This document shows, piece after piece, positions 47,880 to 59,372 of a stretch of DNA of 64,000 bases (the first letter of the stretch is position 1; every line of letters starts with the position of its first letter). The stretch lies in NCBI RefSeq assembly GCF_041146395.1, contig NC_091012.1, positions 14,312,193-14,376,192 of the forward strand, in the 5' to 3' direction. Made by a program: the position numbers and the translations under genes. Source of the DNA: Eulemur rufifrons (taxonomy: Eukaryota; Chordata; Mammalia; Primates; Lemuridae). The notes below the pieces were generated by a model. It was not told where the DNA came from and did no database searches. It was given only the letters and a program-made list of their open reading frames with translations.

Positions 47880-49735
47880 TTATTCTTTTAAAAAGTTTGG
47901 GTTTTTTTCCTGAAGAAAACAAATTTTTTTTTAAAAAAACCTTTATTGAAGTACATTTGCCATATAACAATCTGCATAATGTGTTAATCTGATAAGCTTT
48001 GACATATGTATACACCCAGGAAACCATCAGCATAATACACATAGTGAACAGATCCATCACACCCAAAAGTTTTCTCTTACCCTTCATCATTCCTCCTCTG
48101 TTCTCTCCCTGAACTTCCATCCCCAGCCAACCACAGATCTGCCTTCTGTCGTAATAGAAGCTTTTGTATTTTGAAAATATTTGTAGCATTACCTAGAAGT
48201 GGTATGCCTGCATCACATGATAGGTGCCCTTTCACATTTTAAGAAGCTGCTAAACTGTTTTGAAAAATGCTTGTAACCTTTTATATTCTCACCAGGTACA
48301 TGTGAGAGTTCCAGTGCTCTACAACCTCACCAACATGGCCAGTGTTTTCAATGTTAGCCATTCTCACAGGTAGATAGTGGTATCTCATTGTGATTTTGAT
48401 TTGCATTTCCTTTATGACTAACAATGTTGTGCTTCTACATAGGAGGATATTTGCCATGTGCATGTCATTTTCAAGAAATATTCAAATCTCTGCCCATTTT
48501 TCATTAGGTTGTTTGATTCCTTCTTATTGAGTTTTTAGAGATGTCGTTTTCAAGAAATGTTCAAATCTTCTGCCCAATGTTCATTAGGGTGTTTGATTCC
48601 TTCTTATTGAAGTTTTAGAATGCTTTATATGTTTGGAACACAAGACCTTTATCAGAAATATGGTTTAGGAATATTTCATACCAGTGTATAGCTTGTCTTT
48701 TCTCTCTCTTAACAATGTCTTTGACGATTGGATCTTAATTTCAAAACTTCAAATTGTGAATTTTTAAAATTAGTTGTTCAAGCTTTTTTTGCTGTATCTA
48801 AGAAATTGTTGACTAAGCAAAGGCAACACATAGTTTCTTCTTTTTTTCTTCTAGGAGATTTATACATTTAGTTGTACATTTAGGTCTATGACTCATTTTT
48901 AGTTACTTTTTTATATGGTTTGAGGTATGGATTGAAATGTATGTTTGTCCATGTAGACATGTGATTATTCCAGATCACATTGTTAAAAATACTATTTCTC
49001 CTTTTTCCTCTAATCTTTCTTCGTATCTTTATTGATAATGAGTTGTCTATATGTGTATATATGTGTGGGTCTGTTTCTGCACTCTTTATTCTCTTCCATT
49101 GATGTCTTCCTATCATTATGCCAATACCACACTGTCCTGATTATTCTCACTTTGTAGGAGATCTTACAATTAAGGAGTGTGACACCTCCATCTTTGTTCT
49201 CTGTTTTGCAGGATTCTTTTAGCTATGTGGCTGCCAATTTCTATTTTAAAAGTCTTCTGGATTTTGGGTGAGATGGCATGAAACCCATAAATGAATTTGG
49301 GAAGAACTGACACGTTAACAAAATGGAGTCTTCAAACCCTTGAACAAGATATCTATCTCCATATATTTCAGTCTTTATTAATTTATGCCTTCAAGTTTCG
49401 TAGTTTTCAGTACACAGATCTTCTATCATACAAATTTTGTTACATTTATCCCTAAGCCTTTCATATTTTCCAAAGATAATTTAAATTGCACTGTTGTTTG
49501 ATTCAGTTTCCAAATATTTATTGCTATCATTATAAAAACACACTTGATTTTGATATTGATTTTGTATTCTGCAACCTTGCTAAACCCAAGTATTTGTTCT
49601 AGAAGCACTAATTAAATTGGGAGAATTTTCTGCATGTTGTCTGTGAATAAACATAGTTTTACTTTTCCCTTTCAATGTGGAGGTCTTCCTTTCCCTTGTC
49701 ACACTGGAAAGAACCTCAAGTACAGTGTTGAAGGC
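47880..49735 (-). mobile_element. Old L1 (L1M type) 3' end to ORF2, minus strand
   Basis: Antisense phrases: 'gaagtacatttgccatataa' (3' end), 'gtggtatctcattgtgattt', 'gtttggaacacaagaccttt', 'gtcacactggaaagaacctc'. It contains a local tandem duplication at 48462-48619. Coding-dead. Confidence 0.8.
48462..48619. repeat. Two-copy tandem duplication (about 79 bp) inside old L1
   Basis: 'atgtc.ttttcaagaaat.ttcaaatct' through 'gtttgattccttcttattga' occurs at 48462-48539 and again at 48541-48619, with a few differences. It is a later duplication within the element. Confidence 0.85.
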
Positions 49736-49942
49736 AACCCCTACCCTCCCACCATGATCTCATCAGTCTCAGGTTGTAGTTTCCTACATGCAGACACACG
49801 GCACAACTTCCAGCACCAAAATATCTGCCTCATCGCCCCCTTCACTGTATAAGCCTGTGCACTTCACCTAATGAGATGAATATGGTCCCACACTTGAAAC
49901 AAAACTACAATACCGTGTGGAACAAATTTATTCACTGAAGTC

Positions 49943-51155
49943 TTGACAGCCCAAAAGCAGTGATTTCAGATTGGAAAACAGAAAACCAAGGAAATCTTAT
50001 GTGAATCCTGAGAAAAGGAGACGGATGGAAAAGTTCCTTGGTAGTAGCCAAAAAGGGGATGGTCTTTAAGGTGCTTCAAAACAATCTGTAGACAGAAGTG
50101 GAATGGTTCACATTTCCAGAGAAAATGTAGCCACATTAGCTTGGCAGGATTTTAGGTATGAAATATAAACACTAGGTAATGCTGAAGGGTGGGAGAGAAC
50201 AGAGTGAACCAATGAATGGTGTGGCCACGAAAAAGCTCGTGGGAGACACGTTCTCCCTGCCATGTGACCCACCAGAATTTAACAGGGGAGATGAGGAGGG
50301 TGGCAAATCCGTTAGCAAGGATCTTTATGGGTGCTAAAGGAATATTCCCTTTCTCCAACTGGAGTATATAGGCCTTCCAGCATCCCCCCATCCGCATGTA
50401 GGTGCCAGGATGGTGCATTTTGATGTCTAATGTCCCCCAGGGCTCCCATTGGCTGGGGAGTGCCTCAGTGGCCAAACAAAGCTCAGGGGCATGGCCGGGG
50501 CCTATCCTGGGGAGGGTGTGTAGGGAGGTCAGGCGGCCTGGGTAGACTGCTGGGAAGCATGCCACGGAGAAGATGACTGGGAAATCACAAGCCTCTGGCA
50601 CCATCATTGAACAACCACCCACAAACATCAAAGTGGGGAAGAAGAGGAAGGCCCCTCATCAACCCAGGTCCAGAGGCAGCTTCAAGGTGGGCGATCCACC
50701 CAAACTCCTCCCTGCCTTACCCTCGAGTCCTGTCCCCCAGACTCCCCCTTCCCTTGCCCAGCACAACCCCCCATCGGCCTGCAACCCTTCCCATGCTCCC
50801 ACCCCACGTCCACCCTCTTCCCGCAAACCAGTGCCCTTCTGTGATCTCCCTGTTGTCCTTGCAGGTGCCCAGGAAGACAAAAGGACCCCTTCGAGGGACT
50901 TTGAAGAGAAAAGTTTCTCCAAAAGTGACCACTCCTTGAATGAAACCCAAGGAGAGGAGAGGGCCAACACCATTCAACCCTTGTCACCAGCTGGAAGAGG
51001 GACGCGGTCAAAATGAGCCAGAGCAGGCCCCAGAGAGCAGGGAGAGCTCCACCATTTCAAGGGTCACCCTCACTAGCCAGTAGCATCAGAGTGAGGCCAG
51101 CGACCTCAGAGCTATCTGTGAAGTCTCCAGAGGTCTGGCTGCCGGGACATGACCA
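49943..51155 (+). repeat. Segmental duplication unit B (decayed CXorf51-like copy)
   Basis: Matches 27270-28495 in the same orientation and gene order. Similarity ends at 'gctgccgggacatg', before the region that holds the poly(A) signal in unit A. Confidence 0.9.
50573..50939 (+). pseudogene. CXorf51-like: CXorf51-like second copy, probably pseudogene
   Basis: Reads MTGKSQASGTIIEQPPTNIK and a basic segment ending PRSRGSFK (exon 1, 50573-50686; three codons shorter than copy A). The donor is the weaker GTGGGC; the acceptor 'tgtccttgcag' is kept. Exon 2 (from 50865) starts VPRKTKGPLRGT but a C-to-G change makes a TGA (50937-50939), cutting the product to about 62 residues. The TATA box has become 'tgtgtagg', the CRE-like sites are damaged, and no AATAAA follows. 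The intron is 178 nt, so an unspliced read would switch frame. Substitutions between the copies are partly synonymous in the exon 2 frame, which supports that frame as the original coding one. Confidence 0.8.
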
Positions 51156-51715
51156 ACAATTCGCATTGGACAACTCTGCATAATATGACATTGATGTTGG
51201 ACAAAAGTCAAAGTCACCAGACCTCACTAATGTCCCTAGAAATGCATAATTTGCATCATGATTTAAGCTGGCAGTGGCCGAGGTAGGAAGCAGGGTTCCT
51301 GGCAAAGAAGCCTGGGAAGACAGGAGAGGCAACGGTCCGGGTAAGTGGAAGCCTCTTTCTGAGGGTGAGGCCAGCTTAGTGGCAAGGTTTGTATCTGCCT
51401 GTGCCACCTCCTACTTTTAGCAGCCTGCTTGCCTCTTCTGGCTGCCCCCACCTCCCCCAGGCCACCACGGGCCCCTTTCCCTCACTAATAGTTTGCCACT
51501 GACACCGGGAGCTAAGAGCCATTGGCAGATCCCCAGGCCCCACAGTACTTCAGCCATAGCCCACAGGCAGTGTGGGAGCTGGGGTCGTCTGTCCCCAATG
51601 CCAGCTTGCTCATCCTCGGGTTGCAGGACCATGAAGGGAGGCTGTTCCCTGCCAGGCCACTGCAAGGATTCATGGGCAACTTTTCCAAGCCAAGAGGCTG
51701 CTGCTCCTTTACTCA
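51156..51715. other. No recognisable gene
   Basis: Short GC-rich stretch with open frames on both strands and no motif or splice support. Confidence 0.4.
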
Positions 51716-53385
51716 CCTCTTTTTACTTTTAATTGTGGTAAACTACACATCTCATAAAATATACCATGGTAATTATTTTTAAGTGCACAGTTCAGCAGTA
51801 CATTTAGCACATTCCCGGTGGCGTGCAGTCATCCCCACCATCCATCCACAGACCTTGTTCACCTTCCCAAACTGAAACTCTGTCCCCATGAAGCACTGAC
51901 CCCTTTGCCCCTCCCCCAGCCCCTGGTGCCCACTCTTCTTCTAGCTCTATGGATTTGACTACTCTAGGGACCTCATATCAATGTAATCATGCAGTATTTG
52001 TCCTTTTGTGACTGGCTCATTTCACTGAGCGTGACGTCCTCCAGGTTCACCCATGCTGTAGCCTATGTCAGAAGTCCTCATTTTAGTCCGGGCATGGGGG
52101 CTCATGCCTGTAATCCTAGCACTCTGGGAGGCCGAGGTGGTTGGATCATTTGAGCTCAGGAGTTCGAGACCAGCCTGAGCAGGAGTGAGACCCCATCTCT
52201 ACTAAAAAAAAAAAAAAAGAAAAAAGAAAAAAAAAGAAATTATCCGGACAACTAAAAATATATAGAAAAAATTAGCTGGGCATGGTGGCACATGCCTGTA
52301 GTCCCAACTACTCAGGAGGCTGAGGCAGGAGGATCACTTGAGCCTAGGAGTTTGAGGTTGCTGTGAGCTAGGCTGACGACACGGCACTCTAGCCCAGGCA
52401 ACAGACTGAGGCTCTGTCTCAAAAACAAACAAACAAACAAACAAACAAACAAACAAAAAAAAAAAAACAATTCCCTCCTTTTTAAGACTGAGTCATATTC
52501 TATTCTATGCATGGACCACATTTTGCTTATCAATTCATCCACAGATGGACACTTGTGTTGTTTCCACCTCTTTCCTCTTAGGAAGGAGGCTGTGAACATG
52601 GTGTACAAATAGCTCTTCAATCTGCTTTCAAATCTTTTGGATGTGAACCCACCAGTGGGTTCATGGATCATATGGTCATTCTATTTTTAATTCTTTGAGG
52701 AACCTTCATACTGTTTTCCACGGTGGTTGCACTGTTTTACGTTGGCACCAACAGTGCACAAGGATTCCAGTGTCTCCACATCCTCATCAACACTTGTTAC
52801 TTTCTGTTTTTTTTGCATAGCAGTCACACTAAGGTGTGTGAGATGGCATCTCATAATAGTTTTGGTTTGCATTTCCCTATCAATTGGTGATGTGGAGCAT
52901 CCTTTCATTTGTGGTTTTTTTTTTCTTTTTATTTGTTTGTATATCTTCTTCAGGAAAAACATCTATTCCAGTCGTTTGCCCATTTTTTAATCTTGTTGCT
53001 TGTTTTTGCTCTTGTTGTTCAGTTGTGCATGTTCTTTATGTATTCTAGATAGTAACCCTTCATCAGATACATGAATTGCAAATATTGTCTCCCATCCCAT
53101 GGGCTGCCTTTCACACTGTTGATTGTTCCATTGATGTGCAGACATTTTAAATTTAGTCCCATTTGTCTATTTGTTCTTTTGTTGCCTGTATTTTTGCTGT
53201 TGTATCTAGAAAAGCATTTTATAGTTTTAGCACTTCTGTTTAGGACTCTGGTGGATTTTGTGTTGATTTTTTGTATATCGTGTAAAGTGAGGTCCAACTT
53301 CATTCTTTTGCTTAAGGATATCCAGTTGTCCCAACATCACTTGCCGAAACTCCTCCACTGTTGAAGGAAGAGGTCACCAGGAGCA
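51716..53385 (-). mobile_element. Old L1 (L1M type) 3' end to ORF2, minus strand, split by Alu
   Basis: 'attgtggtaaactacacatc', 'gtacatttagcacattcccg' and 'ctgaaactctgtccccatga' mark its 3' part. After the Alu (52087-52468) it resumes with 'gactgagtcatattctattc', 'ttggtttgcatttccctatc' and 'cttcatcagatacatgaatt'. Coding-dead. Confidence 0.8.
52087..52468 (+). mobile_element. Strepsirrhine Alu inserted in old L1
   Basis: Begins 'gtccgggcatgggggctcat'. Its middle A-rich linker is followed by 'aaattatccggacaactaaa', and the right arm has 'gctgtgagctaggctgacga'. It ends with a (CAAA)n then A-rich tail (52428-52468). Confidence 0.94.
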
Positions 53386-54772
53386 GGGTGACCGACTTCG
53401 AGTAACAAAGCCTCCCTTCCTTTGGCTGAGACACTCACTCACCTGAGGCCTCTGGGCATGAATTCATTCACTCATGCACTGTGCAATGTCCACACCTGGA
53501 GTTCACAACCTCCAGACATTCAGGGAGTCTGTGGAAATCAATGGTGGGAGAATACATTTTTGTGTTCACTAACCTCTAACTGAAATTTAGCATTATGGGT
53601 AATGAATGCAGGCAACCAACCACAAGAAGATTAGCAGTACTTGTCACTTTGTCACCAAGAGGAATCCCTGGTATTTTCATGTCACAGTAACGGTGGCAGC
53701 AGCTCTCTCCAAATATCCTTTACACTTGTCGCTACTTCCAAATTACAATAGTTATTAGACCTGCCACTTGACTTTATTATTTAACATATTAATGAAGATG
53801 CACATATACTTTATGGTATCACAATTACAGGTTTAGAAATATCCTGATGAGTGTATTTCAATAAAAGTTCTTTCTTTTGTATTCCTGCCTATTTTATTCC
53901 ATTCTAAAACATTATTCTGAGAAGGGACCCACAGACTTCCCCCAGAAAACCAAGGAGAACATTCAGAAGCCCTGCCCTGTGCTGCGCACCAGGGACACAG
54001 CAGCCCATGATGAAGGCGTTGGGAGGACACATAGATACAGAGATAGAGTGTGGCCTAGTGATTCCTGTGCCAGGGGCATCAGGCCCTGTGGGAGCCCAGC
54101 AGACTTCACAACTCCAAATTGACTGGCCATCTCTTGGAGACTTCTGGGTGAGGAAGGACTATCAGCCTAGAGGAGAGGCCCCACCCGTGATGACCTATTT
54201 ACCCCTGTTTGTCTGTGCATGTAATGAGATTCCGAAAGCCCAGCTCTGCCCCCCATTGGCAGTAGCTGATCAGCTCCCTTCCCCCTCTTCTGCTGACAGG
54301 AGATATATGCAGCTGTGGCAGCAGAGATGGTCGGTGTGCCCTCGCTAGCTATGGAAATCCCAGAGTTTCCCTAGAAACAGCTCCAGATGGACCTTGTTGC
54401 TAGGGAACGCTGGGATTCCCCAGACTGCAGGATGAGCAAGACAGTTCCAGCCCCAGGGCAGAGGCACAAGCAGAGCTATGGGTCTGAGCCCCAGGGGATG
54501 GATGGTCCCCCTTGACTCCCATCCTTCCAGGACACCCACGTGAAAGGCTGCGGTACGCTGGGTGAGGGGATCTTGAGTGGGGAATGAGGAGGGAGTGCTG
54601 AGGGTAAGCAAACTCGTTTGAAAAGTCCAAAAGAGCCCAAGTGCTAGGAAGTGGAAGGCATGCGACTTCAGGAAGCTCTCAATCTTCAAGTCCAGCACTT
54701 ACTTGCATGTTTCTAAAGCCCTTTCTCAAGATGATACTGTAGCACAAACCTGATTGGTTTCAAGAGCAGGCC
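53386..54772. other. Unassigned; possible old repeat at 53.5-54.0 kb
   Basis: The phrase 'tctaaaacattattctgaga' followed by 'gggacccacagacttccccc' resembles a widespread ancient mammalian repeat whose family I cannot name. The rest (54.0-54.77 kb) looks unique with no supported exon. Confidence 0.4.
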
Positions 54773-55053
54773 TGGGCTGGGCAAGGTGGCTCATGCCTGT
54801 AATCCTAGCACTTTGGGAGGCCGAGGCAGGAGGATTGCTTGAGCTTAGGAGTTTGACACCAGCCTGAGCAAGAGCAAGACCCCATCTCTACTATAAATGG
54901 AAATAAATTAGCCAAACAACTAAAAATAGAAAAAATTAGCTGGGCATGGTCGCTTAAGCGCAGGAGTTTGAGATTGCTGTGAGCTAGGCTGACGCCAGGG
55001 CACTCTAGCCCAGGCAAGAGAGTGAGACTCTGTGTCATAAAATAAAAAAAAAA
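54773..55053 (+). mobile_element. Alu with internal deletion
   Basis: Starts 'tgggctgggcaaggtggctc'. In the right arm, 'gctgggcatggt' is joined directly to 'cgcttaagcgcaggagtttg', so about 50 bases including the 'cctgtagtcccagctactc' part are missing. Flanking repeats are aagagcaggcc (54762) and aagagccggcc (55054), with one mismatch. Confidence 0.93.
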
Positions 55054-55282
55054 AAGAGCCGGCCCAAGATTAGAACCAAGGTCAGTGGCACCGGTGTGCA
55101 GCCTAGGCAGTCACACAGGTCCCCTACTTACAAGAGCTCTGCACCCGTGAGTTAATGCTTTGCTGTCACTGACTTGAAATGCTGGGAGGCAATAAACGTC
55201 TGTGGTTCAGGACACCTGGTCTGTGGTGCTTTGTTACAGCAGCCGGAGCAGACCAGCACAGGCTGCCTCCCTCCTCCCGCAC

Positions 55283-55410
55283 CGCCAGGTAAGGACTAGG
55301 ACTATTTCACAGACGAGGGATGGAGGACTCTCAGGGGTTAACTGTCTCGCTCAGGGTCATGCAAGCTACAAGGTGGCCACGCCAGAACTTGAGCTCAGCT
55401 TTGTCTCTGT
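55283..55410 (+). repeat. MIR SINE fragment
   Basis: 'tatttcacagacgagggatg', 'gttaactgtctcgctcaggg' and 'tcatgcaagctacaaggtgg' follow the MIR core order (…TTTTACAGATGAGGAAACTGAGG…TAACTTGCCCAAGGTCAC…AGC…). An ancient, inactive tRNA-derived SINE. Confidence 0.75.
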
Positions 55411-56364
55411 CCTAGGCCCGTATTTACAACTTGGCCGGCCTGGGACGGACTGCATCCCAGCTCACCCAGTTCACATCACCGGGGGGCCCTTTTCTGGGCA
55501 CACCCATCTCTCTGCTCCCCTGAGGGCGGAGGAACATCCTGGACAGGTCTTCGGAGTCCAGGCTCATCATCAGCACATTTCTGCCTCACGTTCCAGTTTC
55601 TCAAAGCTTCCCTGTGGCTTGCACCCCTGCCTCAAGCTGAGACGACCGCCCTGGCTGGGTATCTTGACAGAAAGTCTCTGGTGCCATATCAACACTTACT
55701 GTCTTAAAGACCAAACAAAAGAGAAGCTATGAACGGCCTTTGAAAAGCATCACTCAACAAAGTGGCGGCCACGTGGGGTTCCTGTACACTTCACCATCAA
55801 GGGGACAGCCTTCCTTTAGTAGGAAAGTGGCTGCACCAGGAGGTCCCAGATTCTGCTGCCTTTTCCTAGAGGAGCATTTCAGCTCTCTTTGACTCTCCCT
55901 TCAATCCCAGAGCAAGCATGCTCCTCTCCTAGAAAGCCAAAGCAATGACAGACAGTTAGGGAGACTTTTTATTCCTTTTTCTTTTTAAAGAAGATTTTTA
56001 GGTTAATGGTGTTTTGTTGAGGTGTAATGTTCATGCAATAAACTGCCCAGATCTTCGGTGTCAAGACTGATGAAAAATTTAACAAATATACACTCCCACA
56101 CAACCATGATGCTAGTCAAAATGGTAGGTGTGTTTCTAAATAGAAATCCTCCCTCTCTGCTCCGAGGCTTCTGTGCACAGTGTGCCAACTCTGTCCACAC
56201 TACGTGCTGGACACTGAGGATACAGAGTTGGAGCACAAGGTCAATGGCGTAGATGACCTTTCTAATCCGGCAGGACAACAGCTATGACAAAGAAGACAGG
56301 GACAAGGGCTAGGGAAGCACAGAGAGGAATGCAGGTCCAGCCTGGAGGAGTCCCTAAAGATCAC
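55411..56364. other. No recognisable gene
   Basis: A 176-codon open frame (55202-55732) overlaps the MIR and has no domain or splice support, so I do not call it a gene. The 55.98-56.13 kb part resembles old L1 sequence. Confidence 0.4.
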
Positions 56365-56366
56365 CC

Positions 56367-56680
56367 TGAGCTGGGCACAATGGCCCACACCTGTGTTCCC
56401 AGCACTTTGAGGGGCCGAGGCTGCAGGGTCGCTTGAGGCCAGGAGTTCACGACCAGCCTGGGCAACATAACAAGACCCTGTCTCTACAAAAAATAAGCAA
56501 AATTAGCCGGGTGTAGCTAAGCACCCCTGTAGTCTCTGCTACTCAGGAGGCTGAGGCAGAAGAATCACTTGAGCCTTGGACTTTGAGGTCCAGTGAGATA
56601 TGATCATGCCCCTGCACACCAGCCTGGGGCAACAGAGCGAGACCTCATCTCTACAAAAATAGAGAGAGAGAGAACGTAAG
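56367..56680 (+). mobile_element. Older Alu (AluJ-like)
   Basis: Begins 'gctgggcacaatggcccaca' and includes 'gcaacataacaagaccctgt' and 'ccagtgagatatgatcatgc'. The right arm keeps the ancestral 'tgatcatg' type rather than the strepsirrhine 'gctaggctgacgcc' type, so it is older than the Alus at 25.2 and 52.1 kb. The tail is a (GA)n run. Confidence 0.88.
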
Positions 56681-57032
56681 AAAGATTGATTCCCTAGAGC
56701 ATGTGACAGGTAAGCTGGATCTTGTAGAATAAGGAGTCTGCTAAGAGGAGACCGGAAATAAAGGGATATTGCTCACATAATGATATGCAGAGGCTTCGGG
56801 GTACCCAGAGTCTTAGGAGAGAGTTCATAGTAAATACGGCAAAAGATGGCTCTTAGGGTGCCATCTGGGTTCAGGGACAAGATATGATCAGAGAGAAATG
56901 AAATCGAGCTTGTCATCTGACTTAGCAGCTATTTCTGAGGCCAGAACAGTCAGTACCTGTCTCATGTCCATGTCTGGTTTTATTGCTTGGGGTCAAAGGC
57001 CGTTGCCCAATACATGGAGCAAAGGCTGACCC

Positions 57033-57325
57033 ACAGACACACCCATACATTCCCACACTCACTCCCACTTCCACAGGAATACACCCGTTCTTATGGACAT
57101 GCTCACACATTCAGTCCCACACAACACAAACACTCGCACACAGACATGCTCACATGTTCACATATGCACAGACGTGTCTCTCACACACCGACACATTCAC
57201 CTGCACATGAAAACACTCACAAATTCACTCACACATGGACATGCTCACATACTTTCATACACACAGCACAAACAATCACACACAGACACACGTGCACTAA
57301 CACAAACATGCATGCACACACAACC
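57033..57325. repeat. Degenerate CA-rich low-complexity repeat
   Basis: Imperfect units such as 'cacacatggacatgctcaca' and 'cacagacatgctcaca' repeat for about 290 bp. The open frames through it (His/Thr-rich) are products of the repeat. Confidence 0.9.
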
Positions 57326-57516
57326 GTGAATCTTGTTTGGGGGCTCATTCCCTTCAGTTTTTATCAGGAAATATTTAGAAAAAGAGTGTTCCACCCCTTC
57401 ATTTCCTCTGTTTTGCCCTTCCTTTCAGCATATCACTGCCCCCTCCGTTGTGTGCCTCTCCACCCTGCAAAGCCCCTGGGCCCTGCCACCCTGACATCAG
57501 TGTGTCTCCTTGCCAG

Positions 57517-57669
57517 GGTCCTACGTGCCCCTGATACTCAAATTCCAGGTACAGAGGGAAGTCAACAGCTACCTTTGGCAGGTCTACTGGTCTATGGTCC
57601 TCACCACTATTCTCTCCTGGATATCGTTTTGGATGAACTATGACTCCTCTGCAGCCAGGGTGACAATTG
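57517..57669 (+). pseudogene. GABRQ: GABRQ-like single exon (pre-M1 to start of M2)
   Basis: GABA-A receptor theta subunits form part of a ligand-gated chloride channel. A 153-nt exon, bounded by 'tgtctccttgccag' and GTAGGT and phase 1 at both ends, encodes GSYVPLILKFQVQREVNSYL followed by WQVYWSMVLTTILSWISFWM and NYDSSAARVTIG. QVQREV.SYL and ISFWMNYDSSAARVTIG point to GABRQ within the family. The M1 proline conserved across the Cys-loop family (YWPT) is Ser here, with other changes beside it (VQ to WQ, T to M, R to P). No neighbouring GABRQ exon was seen from 41 to 64 kb, so it is probably an isolated duplicated pseudo-exon despite being open. Confidence 0.82.
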
Positions 57670-58584
57670 GTAGGTCCTGTCTCCGTCCCAGGGGGAGCGT
57701 GGGTTGTCTTCCTCGGAACAAAAAAGGCTAGCGTAAGGGAGTGGTACCTGGCGCAGCGTGTGACTGCTTACACAAGGAAGCAAGGGCTCTTCCAGAAGGC
57801 GTGTGTGTAGGTGCTCGGCCAAGCCCCGGTGGAGAGACTGACATTGGAGATGGGTGTGAAAAACACACTAGACTTGCAATCCTTGTATGTTGTGCCCAAA
57901 GTACCAGAATTCATAGTTTGTCGAGTCCATAAGTAAATGGACAAGTCACACATTTAGATCAGAAATACAACACAACAAACATTGATTTAATCAAGGCATC
58001 AGAACACCTTACCAGGCAGCAGGGCTTCAAGAGGAGCTGCCCTGAAGGAGTCTCTAATGGGCCTCAGATCCAGGTCTGCTTTCTCTGTCACTGAGACTCC
58101 TTGGCCTCCATCTTCAGGAGATCATTCGGGACTAAACCTTTGCATTTGTGTAATAGTTTTGGGTTCACAAAATTTTCCCGGGGACTAAAGAAAGAAGAAA
58201 GGGGAAGGGGCCAGCATAGGGCAAGGTGGGACTTTCTTCTCACACTGCATGTCTAATTCAGGTCATTGGGGGAGCTTCTGCTTATGGTAGCTATTGATGT
58301 GTTCTTCTTCAATCTTCATGGCAGGGGGACACAAACCTAGTGGGGCTTGCATTATTAATTCAGTGCTGCTGTCAGAAGGGAAACACCTCACTTTCACTCA
58401 CAATTCATTAGCTAGGACTAATGACATTGACCCAACTACAAGGAGCCAGGACATTCAGCTTGCTATGTATCCAGGAAGGGTGAAGCATTTGTCACTGAAG
58501 AGTGCTGATAACAACCATATGTACTTTCCCTTGGTCTTTGAAGGCATGTTGCTTGCTCTTTTTCACACTTAGGGGTACTCATGT
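57670..58584. other. No recognisable exon
   Basis: Inspected for the next GABRQ exon (M2-M3, TTIDSHLRDKLP); not found on either strand. Confidence 0.45.
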
Positions 58585-59060
58585 CTTCCTTTTCATTTTT
58601 ATTGTTATGTGTACATCATAGTTGTATATCTCTATAGGGTATATGTGATGTTTTGATACTGGCACAGAATGTGAATTAATCAAATCAGGGTAATTGGGGC
58701 TTCCATCACCTCAGGTATTTATCATGTCTTTGTGTTAGAAACATTTCTATCCTAGCTATTTTAAAGCATACCCTAACTTATTGTTGACTATAGTCACTTT
58801 GTTGTGCTATGAAATAGTGTTCATTCTATCTACCATCTAACTATATTTTTGCATCCTTTAATCATCCCCACCTTATCCCCCTGTCCTCACTACCCTTGGC
58901 CTCTGATAACCGTCTTCATACTCTCTGTTTCCATGAGATATTTCTGATGTTTAGCTCCCACATATGAGTGAGAACGTGTAAGATTTGTCTTTTTGTGCGT
59001 GGCTTATTTCACTGAACATAACGTTCTCCAGTTTCATCCATGTTGTTGCAAATCTCAGTC
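58585..59060 (-). mobile_element. Old L1 3' end, minus strand
   Basis: 'gtgatgttttgatactggca', 'caaatcagggtaattggggc' and 'ttgtgcgtggcttatttcac' are antisense L1 3' UTR and ORF2 end sequences. Coding-dead. Confidence 0.85.
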
Positions 59061-59372
59061 CCCTTTTTGCAGTAGTCTTCTCATCTTTAACCTTGACACA
59101 TAAGTCATCAACATATGTTAATTTCAAAATATTGCTATTCATCAGTGAGCTATCTACTGTGGGTAGTGCACAGAAGGAGCTCCAGGCAGTCATTCCTCTC
59201 ATCCATTACCCCCAAGAAAAGGAAAAAACAGCCCTTTTGCTATTTATGATGGGCTGCAGTACCGATATCCCAGAGGTCACAGGGGCCAGGAGTGATACTC
59301 AGAACCAAGCTCTCTCCAGGTACGGGAGCTGAGCTTTATTGTGTAAGTTTTTCACCTTCACCTGAAAGGTTG

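Noticed and set aside
50152..50631. 159-codon minus-strand frame across the copy B promoter
   Set aside because: Antisense to a duplicated promoter and exon 1. The matching region in copy A is not open over the same length, so it is probably a shadow.
55202..55732. 176-codon plus-strand open frame
   Set aside because: Overlaps a MIR fragment and has no domain or homology, so it is most likely chance.
57033..57325. Regular CA-rich units considered as a CRISPR-like or telomeric array
   Set aside because: Units are irregular with no unique spacers and no TTAGGG. It is a simple-sequence repeat in a mammalian genome.
56987..57643. 218-codon His/Thr-rich frame
   Set aside because: Created by the CA-rich low-complexity repeat, and it reads the GABRQ-like exon in the wrong frame.
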